A stretch of 64,000 bases of DNA from Streptomyces sp. ICC1 (GTDB lineage: Bacteria; Actinomycetota; Actinomycetes; Streptomycetales; Streptomycetaceae): assembly GCF_003287935.1 (NCBI RefSeq), contig NZ_CP030287.1, positions 3,438,267 through 3,502,266 on the forward strand, read 5' to 3'. A program made the translations under genes and the position numbers. Positions 16,203-23,680 of the stretch are shown here, piece by piece (position 1 is the stretch's first letter; each line of letters begins with the position of its first letter). Under the pieces are notes generated by a model, which worked only from the letters and a program-made list of their open reading frames with translations, was not told the origin of the DNA and ran no database searches.

Positions 16203-16880
16203 TCAGACGCCCTCGACCTGCGTCGGCGGCTGGAGCTCGTCCGCGTGCTCGCCCGTCACCAGGTAGACGACGCGCTTGGCGACCGACACGGCGTGGTCCG
16301 CGAAGCGCTCGTAGTAGCGGCCCAGCAGCGTCACGTCGACGGCCGTCTCGATGCCGTGCTTCCAGCGGTCGTCCATCAGGTGCTGGAACAGCGTGCGGTG
16401 CAGCTGGTCCATCTCGTCGTCGTCCTGCTCCAGCTGGAGCGCCAGGTCGACGTCCTTCGTGATGATGACCTCGGCGGCCTTCGCCATCAGGCGCTGCGCC
16501 AGCTGCCCCATCTCCAGGATGGTGGCGTGCAGGTCGCGCGGGACCGCGGTGTCCGGGAAGCGCAGCCGCGCCAGCTTCGCCACGTGCTGCGCCAGGTCGC
16601 CGGAGCGCTCCAGGTCCGCGCTCATGCGCAGCGAGGTGACGACGATGCGCAGGTCGGTGGCGACCGGCTGCTGGCGCGCGAGCAGCGCGATGGCCCGTGC
16701 CTCCAGGTCGTGCTGGAGGTCGTCCACCTTCTGGTCGGCGGCGATGACGCTCTCGGCGAGCTTCAGGTCGGCGTCGAGCATGGAGGTCGTGGCCCGCCCG
16801 ATGGCGGAACCGACCAGCCGGGCCATCTCGACCAGGCCTTCACCGATCGAGTCCAGTTCCTCGTGGTACGCGTCACGCAT
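16203..16880 (-). CDS. phoU: Phosphate signalling protein PhoU
   Basis: A 225-residue PhoU protein made of two three-helix bundles. MRDAYHEELDSIGEGLVEMARLVG starts the first repeat. The metal-binding-like acidic motifs appear as SLRMSADLERSGDLAQHVAKLA (about residues 82-103) and GRYYERFADHAVSVAKR (about 190-206), the two E/DxxxD pairs of the family. PhoU connects the Pst transporter to PhoR and dampens the Pho regulon when phosphate is ample. It is divergent from phoR with 223 bp between, which contains a PHO-box-like repeat. A 14-bp repeat of GACGCGCCGACTCA lies just after the stop. Confidence 0.95.
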   Translation of the reverse strand: MRDAYHEELDSIGEGLVEMARLVGSAIGRATTSMLDADLKLAESVIAADQKVDDLQHDLEARAIALLARQQPVATDLRIVVTSLRMSADLERSGDLAQHVAKLARLRFPDTAVPRDLHATILEMGQLAQRLMAKAAEVIITKDVDLALQLEQDDDEMDQLHRTLFQHLMDDRWKHGIETAVDVTLLGRYYERFADHAVSVAKRVVYLVTGEHADELQPPTQVEGV

Positions 16881-17019
16881 GTCTCGTGTCCCTCTCTCGA
16901 CCTACTGCTACTGCGGTCCTGCTGCCCGGGGGCGGGCCGGTGGGGCCATCGGCCCCACGTTGCCACGGTGAACCTCGAACGCGACCGACTCCGGCACCAC
17001 AAGTGAATCAACCCCGTCG

Positions 17020-17041
17020 TCAGGGTGAACTCTGGGCGACG
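17020..17041 (-). promoter_or_regulatory. PHO box-like direct repeat in the phoU-phoR control region
   Basis: On the minus strand two adjacent 11-bp units read CGTCGCCCAGA and GTTCACCCTGA, agreeing at 8 of 11 positions; the second is close to the Streptomyces PhoP consensus beginning GTTCACC. A further GTTCACC lies at 16974-16980 (minus strand). PhoP control of the divergent phoU/phoRP promoters is established in S. coelicolor; assignment here is by motif. Confidence 0.55.
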
Positions 17042-17091
17042 ACTGTTCGAGGTGCCACCCGAACGGCTGTGGAAGTGTCGTCATGCCTGCT

Positions 17092-17097
17092 TAACCT
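17092..17097 (+). promoter_or_regulatory. Leaderless-type -10 box of phoR
   Basis: TAACCT ends 6 nt before ATG 17104. The PHO-box-like repeat lies about 51-72 bp upstream of this box. Confidence 0.5.
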
Positions 17098-17103
17098 GGA
17101 GTC

Positions 17104-18696
17104 ATGGACGTGAACGCGGCGGTCGCCGCAGCTGCAGCGATCGCCGGTCTTTGCACCGGTGTGATCGCGATGCTGGCGTTCCGCTGGAGCGAGCGCGACC
17201 AAGCCCGCCCCACCCGGAGCTCCATGCGCCCCGACATCAACGCGGTGCTCCCACCAGGCGTGGACACGGTCCTCTCCGTGCTCCGCTCCTCCGCCGTCGT
17301 CCTCGACGAGGGCGACGCGGTGGTCAAGGCCAGCTCGGCGGCATATGCCCTCGGCCTGGTCCGCGGCGGCAAGCTGGCCGTGGAGCCCATGCTCCACATG
17401 GCCCGCGACACCCGCCGCGACGGAGAGATACGCCAGGTCGAGCTCGACCTGCCCCGGCGCGGCACCGGCCGCGGCGAAGCGCTCGCCGTATCGGCGCGCG
17501 TCGCCCCGCTCGGCTCCCGCCTGGTGCTCCTCCTGGTCGAGGACCTCACCGAGGCACGCCGCATCGAGGCCGTGCGCCGCGACTTCGTCGCGAACGTGTC
17601 GCACGAGCTCAAGACCCCGGTCGGCGCGATCTCCCTGCTGTCCGAGGCCGTCATGGACGCCTCGGACGACCCCGAGGCCGTGCACCGCTTCGCCGGCCGC
17701 ATGCAGATCGAGGCCACCCGCCTGATCAACCTCGTACAAGAACTCATCGACCTCTCCCGGGTACAGAACGACGACCCCCTGGAGGACGCGGAGCCCGTCC
17801 GCGTGGACACGCTCGTGGCCGAGGCCATCGACCGCTGCCGCCACACGGCCTCCGCGAAACAGATCACCATGGCCGCCGGCGGCACCGCCGACCTGCGGGT
17901 ATGGGGAAACCGGGGGCAGCTCGCGGCCGCCCTCGGAAACCTGGTCGAGAACGCCGTCAACTACAGCCCCGCCCGCACCCGCGTCGGCATCGCCGCGCGC
18001 CGGGTCACCGCGCCGGGTGGAGACTTGATCGAGATAGCCGTGACCGACCAGGGCATCGGCATCCCGGAAAAGGACCGCGAGCGCATCTTCGAACGCTTCT
18101 ACCGCGTCGACCCGGCCCGCTCCCGCGCCACGGGAGGAACCGGCCTGGGCCTCGCGATCGTGAAGCACGTAGCGGCTTCGCACGGCGGGGAGGTGTCGGT
18201 ATGGAGCTCGGAGGGCCAGGGTTCCACCTTCACCCTGCGACTCCCCGAAGCGGCCGCGCCGGCCCCGGCGACGGCCTCCGCCCCCCCCCCCCCCCCGCCC
18301 GCACCCCCCACCCCACCAGCCATCCCCGCCCCGGGCGGCCTTCCCTGTCCCGAGTCCCCGTCGTCGCGGATGAGGCGTCCTCCAGCGACGCCCTGTCCCA
18401 CATCTTCCGCAACCAGGCCCTCTGGGACCCCACTGTCCCCACCGTGCCCCACCGTCCCCGCCGTTGCCAGGCCCACGACGCCGTACCAACGCGGCCACCG
18501 CCCGCAGCCGCAGGGCCTCCTGCGCCGACGGCGACAGATGCCGTGCGTCCCCCACCAGATCGCTCACACCCAGCTCAACGACCCAGAACCCGAACCGTTT
18601 CTGATCAATAGTGGGCCTGGCCACTCGCTTCTGGGCGCTGGTCGGGTTGGTCCAGACGACCGCCATCACGTTCTCCGTGCTGAACACCCCGAATGA
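17104..18696 (+). CDS. phoR: Phosphate sensor histidine kinase PhoR, C-terminus run-on
   Basis: The first roughly 390 residues are an intact SenX3/PhoR-type kinase: one N-terminal membrane segment (AAVAAAAAIAGLCTGVIAML), a degenerate PAS region, the H box FVANVSHELKTPVG with His167, N box NLVENAVNYS, and ATP-binding DQGIGI and GGTGLGLAIVKH. It phosphorylates PhoP under phosphate starvation. After STFTLRLPEAAAP the frame enters a run of 16 C (18281-18296) and then stays open by chance to 18696. The last 140 residues are Pro/Arg-rich and unrelated to any PhoR tail I know. The natural stop, which should precede phoP by about 100 bp, is missing. The true protein probably ends near 18280-18340. 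Confidence 0.85.
   Translation: MDVNAAVAAAAAIAGLCTGVIAMLAFRWSERDQARPTRSSMRPDINAVLPPGVDTVLSVLRSSAVVLDEGDAVVKASSAAYALGLVRGGKLAVEPMLHMARDTRRDGEIRQVELDLPRRGTGRGEALAVSARVAPLGSRLVLLLVEDLTEARRIEAVRRDFVANVSHELKTPVGAISLLSEAVMDASDDPEAVHRFAGRMQIEATRLINLVQELIDLSRVQNDDPLEDAEPVRVDTLVAEAIDRCRHTASAKQITMAAGGTADLRVWGNRGQLAAALGNLVENAVNYSPARTRVGIAARRVTAPGGDLIEIAVTDQGIGIPEKDRERIFERFYRVDPARSRATGGTGLGLAIVKHVAASHGGEVSVWSSEGQGSTFTLRLPEAAAPAPATASAPPPPPPAPPTPPAIPAPGGLPCPESPSSRMRRPPATPCPTSSATRPSGTPLSPPCPTVPAVARPTTPYQRGHRPQPQGLLRRRRQMPCVPHQIAHTQLNDPEPEPFLINSGPGHSLLGAGRVGPDDRHHVLRAEHPE
18281..18296. repeat. Poly(C) tract of 16
   Basis: Sixteen consecutive C at the end of the recognisable phoR sequence, followed by further C-rich sequence. 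It marks the point where the core sequence degrades: either a real hypermutable tract or a base-calling or gap-filling artefact. Confidence 0.9.
18345..18440 (+). pseudogene. phoP: Degenerate phoP N-terminus
   Basis: In the frame starting CTG 18345 the translation SRVPVVADEASSSDALSHIF aligns without gaps to the usual PhoP start TRVLVVEDEESFSDALSYML; the shared residues include R, VV, DE, S and SDALS. The similarity then fades and the receiver and DNA-binding domains are absent. Many mismatches are changes to C, as expected from noisy base calls near a contig end, but relaxed decay after an insertion is also possible. phoP normally follows phoR directly, so this is where it should be. Confidence 0.6.
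18475..18624 (-). mobile_element. Transposase N-terminal remnant (IS630-like)
   Basis: A minus-strand frame from GTG 18624 encodes about 50 residues beginning VARPTIDQKRFGFWVVELGV and continuing DARHLSPSAQEALRLRAVAALV. The LSPSAQEALRLRAVAAL helix resembles the start of the N-terminal helix-turn-helix region of IS630-type transposases in Streptomyces. The frame then runs into the C-rich junk, and no DDE domain is present. It lies exactly at the junction between the phoRP remnant and the accessory block, so it may mark an insertion or recombination point. Family assignment is tentative. Confidence 0.4.
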
Positions 18697-18847
18697 ATGG
18701 TTCTGGTCGTACTTCCTCATGTACGCCGTGCACTTGGCGCTGCTGGCCACCGCCGCGGGACGCGCCTACGGCGTGGACGGCGCCCTGCGCCCCGTGTGGC
18801 GGCAGCGGGGCGGCCGGCTGTCGCGGGTTCTGCTCGCAGCGTCGTGA
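18611..18847 (+). pseudogene. DoxX/DoxD-like membrane protein, C-terminal fragment
   Basis: About 78 residues with two hydrophobic segments and the sequence NEWFWSYFLMYAVHLALLAT then AAGRAYGVDGAL. This looks like the last two helices of DoxX/DoxD-type (thiosulfate:quinone oxidoreductase small subunit-like) proteins. An in-frame TAG at 18608 lies immediately before the possible GTG, and the N-terminal helices are missing. The break coincides with the transposase-like remnant on the opposite strand. It heads a run of plus-strand coupled genes and may once have been the first gene of that operon. Confidence 0.5.
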
Positions 18848-18864
18848 ACAAGGAAGGGATTCCC

Positions 18865-19266
18865 ATGCAGACTCCGCGATCCGCCATCGGCCGCACTGCC
18901 GCCGGCCTGGGCGTGGGCGCGGCGGCGAGCAGCGTCCTGGTCATCGCCGACGGCCCGCCGTGGGGGATCGTCACGCTGGGCGGGACAGGGACGCTGGTTC
19001 TGCTCCTCCTGGCCGCCGTCGCCGTGACGGCTGGGCTTGTGGGGGCGCGTTCGCTGATCGTCCTGGCCGGGGCGGGTTTCCTGGCGGCCGCCGTCCTTCA
19101 GCTGGTGCAGATCGGCTGGACCGGTGCGAACCTGCTCGGGGGCGACGGTTCCACCGTGGCCCTGCTGCTCGGCTTCGCCGCGGGCCTGCTCGCCCTCGGC
19201 CTCACCACCGGGCCCGACGGCCCTGCTGCCCCCACTCCCGCCACGGGAAGGGACGACCCCACATGA
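18865..19266 (+). CDS. Small integral membrane protein
   Basis: A 133-residue protein with four hydrophobic stretches (about residues 13-30, 36-54, 57-80 and 92-112) and a Pro/Thr-rich cytosolic tail. I do not recognise a family. GGAAGGGA lies about 7 nt before ATG 18865. The stop overlaps the ATG of the next gene (ATGA), so it is translationally coupled to the acyl-CoA dehydrogenase-like gene and belongs to the same operon as the DoxX fragment, the binding-protein-fold gene and the radical SAM gene. A membrane-bound electron or substrate relay is conceivable but unproven. Confidence 0.65.
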   Translation: MQTPRSAIGRTAAGLGVGAAASSVLVIADGPPWGIVTLGGTGTLVLLLLAAVAVTAGLVGARSLIVLAGAGFLAAAVLQLVQIGWTGANLLGGDGSTVALLLGFAAGLLALGLTTGPDGPAAPTPATGRDDPT

Positions 19267-20387
19267 ACGTTGACAGTCTGTTGCAGCCCGTCCTGGCCAC
19301 CGCCACGGAACACGCGCCGACCGTTGACGCGGACGGCCTGTTCCCCGTCGAAGCGGTAGCAGCCCTGGGCGCGTCCGGCCTGCTGGGTCTGACACTGCCC
19401 GAACGGGAGGGCGGGCTGGGAGCCGGCCCGGAAGAGTTCGCCCACGTCACGGCCGAGCTGGCGGGCGCATGCGGATCGACGGCCATGGTCTATCTCATGC
19501 ATGTCAGCGGTGCCATGACGGTACTGGCCGCGCCCCCGCCGGGGATGCCGGACCTGCCGGGCGACCTGGCCACGGGCAGGGCACTGGCCACGCTGGCGTT
19601 CAGCGAACCCGGGTCCCGCTCGCACTTCTGGGCGCCGATCTCCCAGGCCAAACGCAATGGCGGCCAAGAGGCCCGGTTCACCGCCGACAAGAGCTGGGTG
19701 ACCTCCGCCGGACACGCACAGATGTACATCACATCCGTGCTCTCCGCCGACGAGCCCGGCACCGTCGACCTGTACGCCATCGAAGCAGGCGCCCCGGGTG
19801 TGTCCGTCACCGGCGCGTTCCAGGGTCTGGGCTTGCGCGGCAACGCCTCTTCGCCGATGCGGTTCGACATGACAGTCCCCGACACCCTTCGCCTCGGAGC
19901 TTCGGGCGGCGGGCTCACCCTGATGACCGAGACCGTCATGCCCTGGTTCAACCTGGGCAACGCCGCCGTCTCCCTGGGCCTGGCACGGGCCGCCCTGAAC
20001 GGCGCCGTGCGGCACACCAGTGGCGCCACCCTGCAGCACACCGGCCAGACCCTCGCCGAGCTCCCCACCATCCGCGCCCGCCTGGCCCGCATGTCCCTGC
20101 AGCTGGAAGCCGCACACGCCTACCTGCGTGCTGCGGCGGCCAGCATCGCCGCACCCGACGAGCAGACCCCGCTGTACGTCCTCGGGGTCAAGGCATTGGC
20201 CAACGACACCGCGCTGACCGTCACCGACGACGCCATGCGGGTCTGCGGCGGCGCCGCGTTCTCCCAGCACCTGGCCATCGAACGGTTCTTCCGCGACGCC
20301 CGCGCCGGCCACGTCATGGCCCCCACCGCCGACGTCTTGTACGACTTCTACGGCAAGGCCATCACCGGCCAGCCGGTATTCGGCTGA
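19263..20387 (+). CDS. Acyl-CoA dehydrogenase family flavoprotein
   Basis: A 374-residue member of the acyl-CoA dehydrogenase superfamily. The N-terminal helical domain has ALGASGLLGLTLPEREGGLG, the middle beta domain ATLAFSEPGSRSHFW and FTADKSWVTSAGHAQMYI, and the C-terminal helical domain MRVCGGAAFSQHLAIERFFRDARAGHVMAPTADVL, which binds FAD across the dimer. It is similar in length to canonical members but the catalytic base position cannot be fixed by eye. No fatty-acid pathway gene is adjacent. Coupling to a binding-protein-fold protein and a radical SAM enzyme suggests a dedicated biosynthetic or detoxifying oxidation rather than beta-oxidation. Confidence 0.85.
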   Translation: MNVDSLLQPVLATATEHAPTVDADGLFPVEAVAALGASGLLGLTLPEREGGLGAGPEEFAHVTAELAGACGSTAMVYLMHVSGAMTVLAAPPPGMPDLPGDLATGRALATLAFSEPGSRSHFWAPISQAKRNGGQEARFTADKSWVTSAGHAQMYITSVLSADEPGTVDLYAIEAGAPGVSVTGAFQGLGLRGNASSPMRFDMTVPDTLRLGASGGGLTLMTETVMPWFNLGNAAVSLGLARAALNGAVRHTSGATLQHTGQTLAELPTIRARLARMSLQLEAAHAYLRAAAASIAAPDEQTPLYVLGVKALANDTALTVTDDAMRVCGGAAFSQHLAIERFFRDARAGHVMAPTADVLYDFYGKAITGQPVFG

Positions 20388-20428
20388 ACCCGGACCGCCG
20401 GGGCGACGCACCCGACAGGGAGGACCTC

Positions 20429-21238
20429 ATGGAACCGCTGGTTGTCGGCGCGGTGGCCTACACCCCCAACGTGGTGCCCATCTGGGAAGGCATCCGCGAC
20501 TACTACCGCACCGCCCCCGTCGAGATGGACTTCGTTCTCTTCTCCAACTACGGCCGCCAGGTCGACGCACTGCTGGCCGGGACCATCGACATCGCCTGGA
20601 ACACCAACCTTGCCTGGGTACGCACCGTCCTCCAGTCCGGCGACCGCGCCCGGGCGCTGGCCATGCGCGACACCGACCTCACCTTCCGCAGCCACCTCGT
20701 CTGCCGCGCCGGGGCCGGACTGCGCGGCCCCGCCGACCTCAAGGGCCGACGTCTCGCCCTCGGCAGCCGCGACTCCGCACAGGCCGCGATCCTGCCCCTG
20801 CACTACCTGCGCCGCGAAGGCATCACCGACGGCGACGTGGAACTCCTGCGCATCGACACCGACCTGGGAAAGCACGGCGACACCGGACGCAGCGAGCTGG
20901 ACGCCATCCGGGCCGTCCTCGACGGCGACGCCGACGCCGCCGCGATCGGCATCACCACCTGGGAATCCATCGGCCGGGACGAACTGATGCCCGACGCCCT
21001 CGAAGCGTTCTGGACCAGCCCCGTCTACTGCCACTGCAACTTCACCGCACTCGACACCCTCGACACCACCCGCGCCGACGCCTGGACCACGCACCTGCTC
21101 GCCATGGACTGGAACAACCCCGAACACCACAGAATCCTCGAACTGGAAGGCCTCCAACGCTGGGTACGCCCCCAGCTCGACGGCTACACCGACCTCTTCC
21201 AGGCCGTTGAGGAACAGCACATAGCGCCCCGGTGGTGA
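20429..21238 (+). CDS. PhnD/periplasmic-binding-protein-fold protein without signal peptide
   Basis: A 269-residue type II binding-protein fold resembling PhnD and NMT1/THI5-like proteins. VVGAVAYTPNVVPIWEGIRDYY opens the first lobe; FSNYGRQVDALLAGTIDIAW and GPADLKGRRLALGSRDSAQA are classic hinge and ligand-site segments. There is no signal peptide, lipobox or membrane helix, and no ABC permease or ATPase nearby, so it is probably cytosolic. Cytosolic proteins with this fold include enzymes (MqnA, MqnD, THI5-type pyrimidine synthases). TSPVYCHCNFTALD near residue 195 is a candidate active-site strand. AGGGAGG precedes ATG 20429, and its stop overlaps the radical SAM start. Confidence 0.75.
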   Translation: MEPLVVGAVAYTPNVVPIWEGIRDYYRTAPVEMDFVLFSNYGRQVDALLAGTIDIAWNTNLAWVRTVLQSGDRARALAMRDTDLTFRSHLVCRAGAGLRGPADLKGRRLALGSRDSAQAAILPLHYLRREGITDGDVELLRIDTDLGKHGDTGRSELDAIRAVLDGDADAAAIGITTWESIGRDELMPDALEAFWTSPVYCHCNFTALDTLDTTRADAWTTHLLAMDWNNPEHHRILELEGLQRWVRPQLDGYTDLFQAVEEQHIAPRW

Positions 21239-22227
21239 CGACGATGGTGATCCTTGAGCTGGTCGAGAAAGTCTCTTCCATCGCGGACGGAGATACGATC
21301 ACGCTGCCCGTCGCCTTGCCGGACGACGCGGAACTGGCCGGCGCCTGGTGCGCCCGTACCGGCAACACACTCGTGGCCGCCGACGACACCAGCATCACCA
21401 TCCGCCGCGGGCGCCCGCCCGATCCCATCGCCGCACTGCCCGAAGACCGCCGTCCCGGGGCACGCCTGTGGCTCTACACCAACTTCGACTGCAACCTCGC
21501 CTGCGACTACTGCTGCGCCCGATCCTCACCCCAGACAGCAAGGCGAGCCCTGGGCGTTGACAGGGTGGAAGAGATCGCGAAAGCAGCCCCAGCAGCCGGA
21601 GTCCTGGAGATCCTGCTCACCGGCGGTGAACCGTTCATCCTGCCCGACCTCGACGAGATCGTCGCCGCATGCACCGCCGCGCTGCCCACCACCCTCCTCA
21701 CCAACGGCATGCTCTTCCGCGGACACCGGCTCCAGATACTCCAGGCGATGCCCCGCGACCGGCTCACCCTGCAGATCAGCCTCGACTCCGCCACCCCCGA
21801 CCTGCACGACTCCCACCGAGGCAAAGGCACCTGGACCAAGGCCGTCGCCGGCGTCCGGACCGCCCTCGGCGAGGGCTTCACCGTGCGGGTGGCCGCCACC
21901 CTCACCACCGACGACCGGCACGAGGAGAGGGAACTGCGCTCCTTCCTTGACTCGCTCGGCATCGCCCGCGAGAACCAGGTGGTCCGCCCCCTCGCTCACC
22001 AGGGCGCCGCCGACGAGGGCCTGGAACTCACCGTCCAGACCCTGATCCCGGAAGTGACCATCACCGCCGACGGCGTCTACTGGCACCCCGTCGGAGCCGA
22101 CAACGACGAACAGCTCGTCACCCGCGACATCTTCCCCCTCGATGCCGCCATCGAGCTCGTACAAGCAAGGTTCCGCACCTACCGACTGAAAGCCGAGACC
22201 GCAGCCCGCACCTTCCCCTGCGCATGA
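21235..22227 (+). CDS. Radical SAM enzyme
   Basis: About 330 residues with the radical SAM cluster motif CNLACDYCC (CxxxCxxC, near residue 86) at the head of a TIM-type barrel: LWLYTNFDCNLACDYC, then LLTGGEPFILPDL (GGE motif binding SAM) and LQISLDSATPDLHD. An N-terminal extension of about 75 residues precedes the barrel and may be a substrate-recognition region. No Cys-rich SPASM domain is obvious; the only late Cys is in FPCA at the very end. GTG 21235 overlaps the preceding stop (GTGA), GTG 21232 or ATG 21244 being alternatives. Substrate unknown; no small precursor peptide gene is adjacent. Confidence 0.85.
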   Translation: MTTMVILELVEKVSSIADGDTITLPVALPDDAELAGAWCARTGNTLVAADDTSITIRRGRPPDPIAALPEDRRPGARLWLYTNFDCNLACDYCCARSSPQTARRALGVDRVEEIAKAAPAAGVLEILLTGGEPFILPDLDEIVAACTAALPTTLLTNGMLFRGHRLQILQAMPRDRLTLQISLDSATPDLHDSHRGKGTWTKAVAGVRTALGEGFTVRVAATLTTDDRHEERELRSFLDSLGIARENQVVRPLAHQGAADEGLELTVQTLIPEVTITADGVYWHPVGADNDEQLVTRDIFPLDAAIELVQARFRTYRLKAETAARTFPCA

Positions 22228-22287
22228 GCCCGTTGCCAGCCCGAGGCCAGCCCCGACCCGTCGAGGGGCCGCTCGGATGACACCTGA

Positions 22288-22317
22288 TTGTTTACCAAAC
22301 GGGTCGACTCGTAATAT
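22288..22317 (+). promoter_or_regulatory. Promoter of the tetR-membrane protein pair
   Basis: TTGTTT (22288-22293) and TAATAT (22312-22317) are 18 bp apart in an A+T-rich island, with GTG 22325 close behind. The intervening GGGTCGACTC is partly palindromic and may be the repressor's site. Confidence 0.55.
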
Positions 22318-22324
22318 AAATACC

Positions 22325-22912
22325 GTGAACTCTTCTCCGCCCTCAAGGGGACGTCCCAGGGATCGGCGCGCACACGCGGCGATCATCAGCGCGACCGCAG
22401 AGCTGGTGGCAGAGGCCGGCTACGCCGCGACATCGATCGGGGCCGTGGCCGCGCGGGCCGGTGTTGGCAAGGACACGATCTACCGGCGATGGCCGGGCAA
22501 GCCGGAGCTGATCTTCGAAGCCGTCTTCACGACCACCGACCAAGCTCCGATACCGGACTCCGGAACGCTGACCGGGGACCTGACCGTACTGCTGCAGGGC
22601 CTCATCGCGGAGTTCCACGCGCCTGCCGCCGCAGCGGCGCTCCCGGGGCTGCTCGCCGACTTCGCCGCCGACCCCGTCCTGAAGGCGCGCATCCGGACCG
22701 ACTTCCTGGCCCCGTCGAAGGAACGACTGCTGATCGTCTTCGAACGCGCCGTGCTCCGCGGCGAGATCGCGGCAGGCACACCGGTTGACCTGGTCCTGGA
22801 CATGCTCGCCGGAGCCGTGTTCTTCCACCTCGGACTGGTCGGAGAACACCCGACTCCGCAGCTGGCCGGCCGGCTGGCTGCCGTTATAGCCAAAGGAATC
22901 GAGATCCGATGA
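22325..22912 (+). CDS. TetR-family transcriptional regulator
   Basis: A 195-residue TetR repressor. The N-terminal helix-turn-helix is ISATAELVAEAGYAATSIGAVAARAGVGKDTIYRRWPGKPELI (about residues 21-62), the ligand domain follows, and the C-terminal half resembles the TetR_C subgroup with MLAGAVFFHLGLVGEHP. I chose GTG 22325 because promoter elements lie directly upstream; an ATG at 22277 would sit inside them. Its stop overlaps the ATG of a small membrane protein (ATGA), the usual layout of a repressor co-transcribed with its target. No effector can be inferred. Confidence 0.85.
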   Translation: MNSSPPSRGRPRDRRAHAAIISATAELVAEAGYAATSIGAVAARAGVGKDTIYRRWPGKPELIFEAVFTTTDQAPIPDSGTLTGDLTVLLQGLIAEFHAPAAAAALPGLLADFAADPVLKARIRTDFLAPSKERLLIVFERAVLRGEIAAGTPVDLVLDMLAGAVFFHLGLVGEHPTPQLAGRLAAVIAKGIEIR

Positions 22913-23289
22913 ACGGCTGGCTCCTCGCAGCGGGCATCACCGCGTTCGGCGTGTCCGCAGCGCACATCGTCGGCGGGCACCGGGAGATAGTGCGCCCGCT
23001 GCTGTCCAGCGGGCTGGTGGACGAGCCCAAACGCGTCTTGCACGCCGTGTGGCACATGGTGAGCGTCGACCTGGTGCTCTCCGGAGTCGCTTTGGTCTAC
23101 CTCGCGCTGGCGGACGGCACGCCAGGGACCAGCCTGGTGGCATGGTTCGTGGCTGCGCACTTCATCGCGTACGCAGCAGCCTTCCTGATCATCACACTGT
23201 CGGTCGGCTGGCCGAAACCGCTACTCCGGCTGCCGCAGTGGATCCTGCTCCTGCCGGTCGCGCTACTGACAGCGGCGGGCGCCGCGTAG
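22909..23289 (+). CDS. Small integral membrane protein coupled to TetR
   Basis: A 126-residue protein with four hydrophobic segments: residues about 4-22, 46-68, 75-97 and 104-124. Charged loops include GGHREIVRPLLSSGLVDEPK after the first helix, with HAVWHMVSVDLV leading into the second. The topology resembles small DUF-type four-helix proteins found beside TetR regulators. No transport motif is recognised. Translation is coupled to the regulator through ATGA, so it is probably the regulated product. Confidence 0.7.
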   Translation: MNGWLLAAGITAFGVSAAHIVGGHREIVRPLLSSGLVDEPKRVLHAVWHMVSVDLVLSGVALVYLALADGTPGTSLVAWFVAAHFIAYAAAFLIITLSVGWPKPLLRLPQWILLLPVALLTAAGAA

Positions 23290-23491
23290 CCAGCTCGGGG
23301 AGAGTGGGTGAGCCGGCCATCGGGGAACGTCGCGATCCCGTCGTGGCCTTCGGCCTTGGCGTTGGCCACGTGCTTCTTGAGCCAGGCCATGGATCCGCGC
23401 CGGCCAGTCCCTCCCGGTGGTCCAGCGCCCGTCCGTGGCGATTCTCGATCCTCGGTGCTGCGCTTGTAGAGCCAGGCGCAGCACCGTGAGG

Positions 23492-23590
23492 TCAGAACTT
23501 GCCGCTGTTGTTCGCCTCGCCGGGAGACGGGAGGGGCTCGGCGACGTCCCAGCGCTCGACGATCAGGCCGTCCTCCAGCCGGATGTCATG
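23492..23590 (-). pseudogene. SnoaL-like (NTF2-fold) protein, C-terminal remnant
   Basis: Minus-strand codons ending at the stop 23492 read HDIRLEDGLIVERWDVAEPL then PSPGEANNSGKF. This is the typical last strand and tail of SnoaL-like NTF2-fold proteins, which end in a D-x-F/I-R-x-E-D-G-x-I-V-E-x-W-D-V pattern. An in-frame TGA lies only six codons upstream, and no start exists, so only the last 30 codons survive. It is a relic and not expressed as a protein. Confidence 0.5.
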
Positions 23591-23680
23591 CGCGCATGCG
23601 GGTCATGCCATGTCCCGCGGGGGTGTGACACCGGCTGTGGCGCCACCGCAACCCTCACGGGCCTCCCGGGACGGCGACCG

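Noticed and set aside
17025..18611. 528-codon plus-strand ORF parallel to phoR
   Set aside because: Most of it is an out-of-frame shadow of phoR; only its last part, the phoP-like stretch, is meaningful and is reported separately.
21235..22227. Radical SAM enzyme as a RiPP maturase
   Set aside because: No small precursor ORF with ribosome site was found beside it, and no clear SPASM domain is visible, so a peptide-modifying role is not supported.
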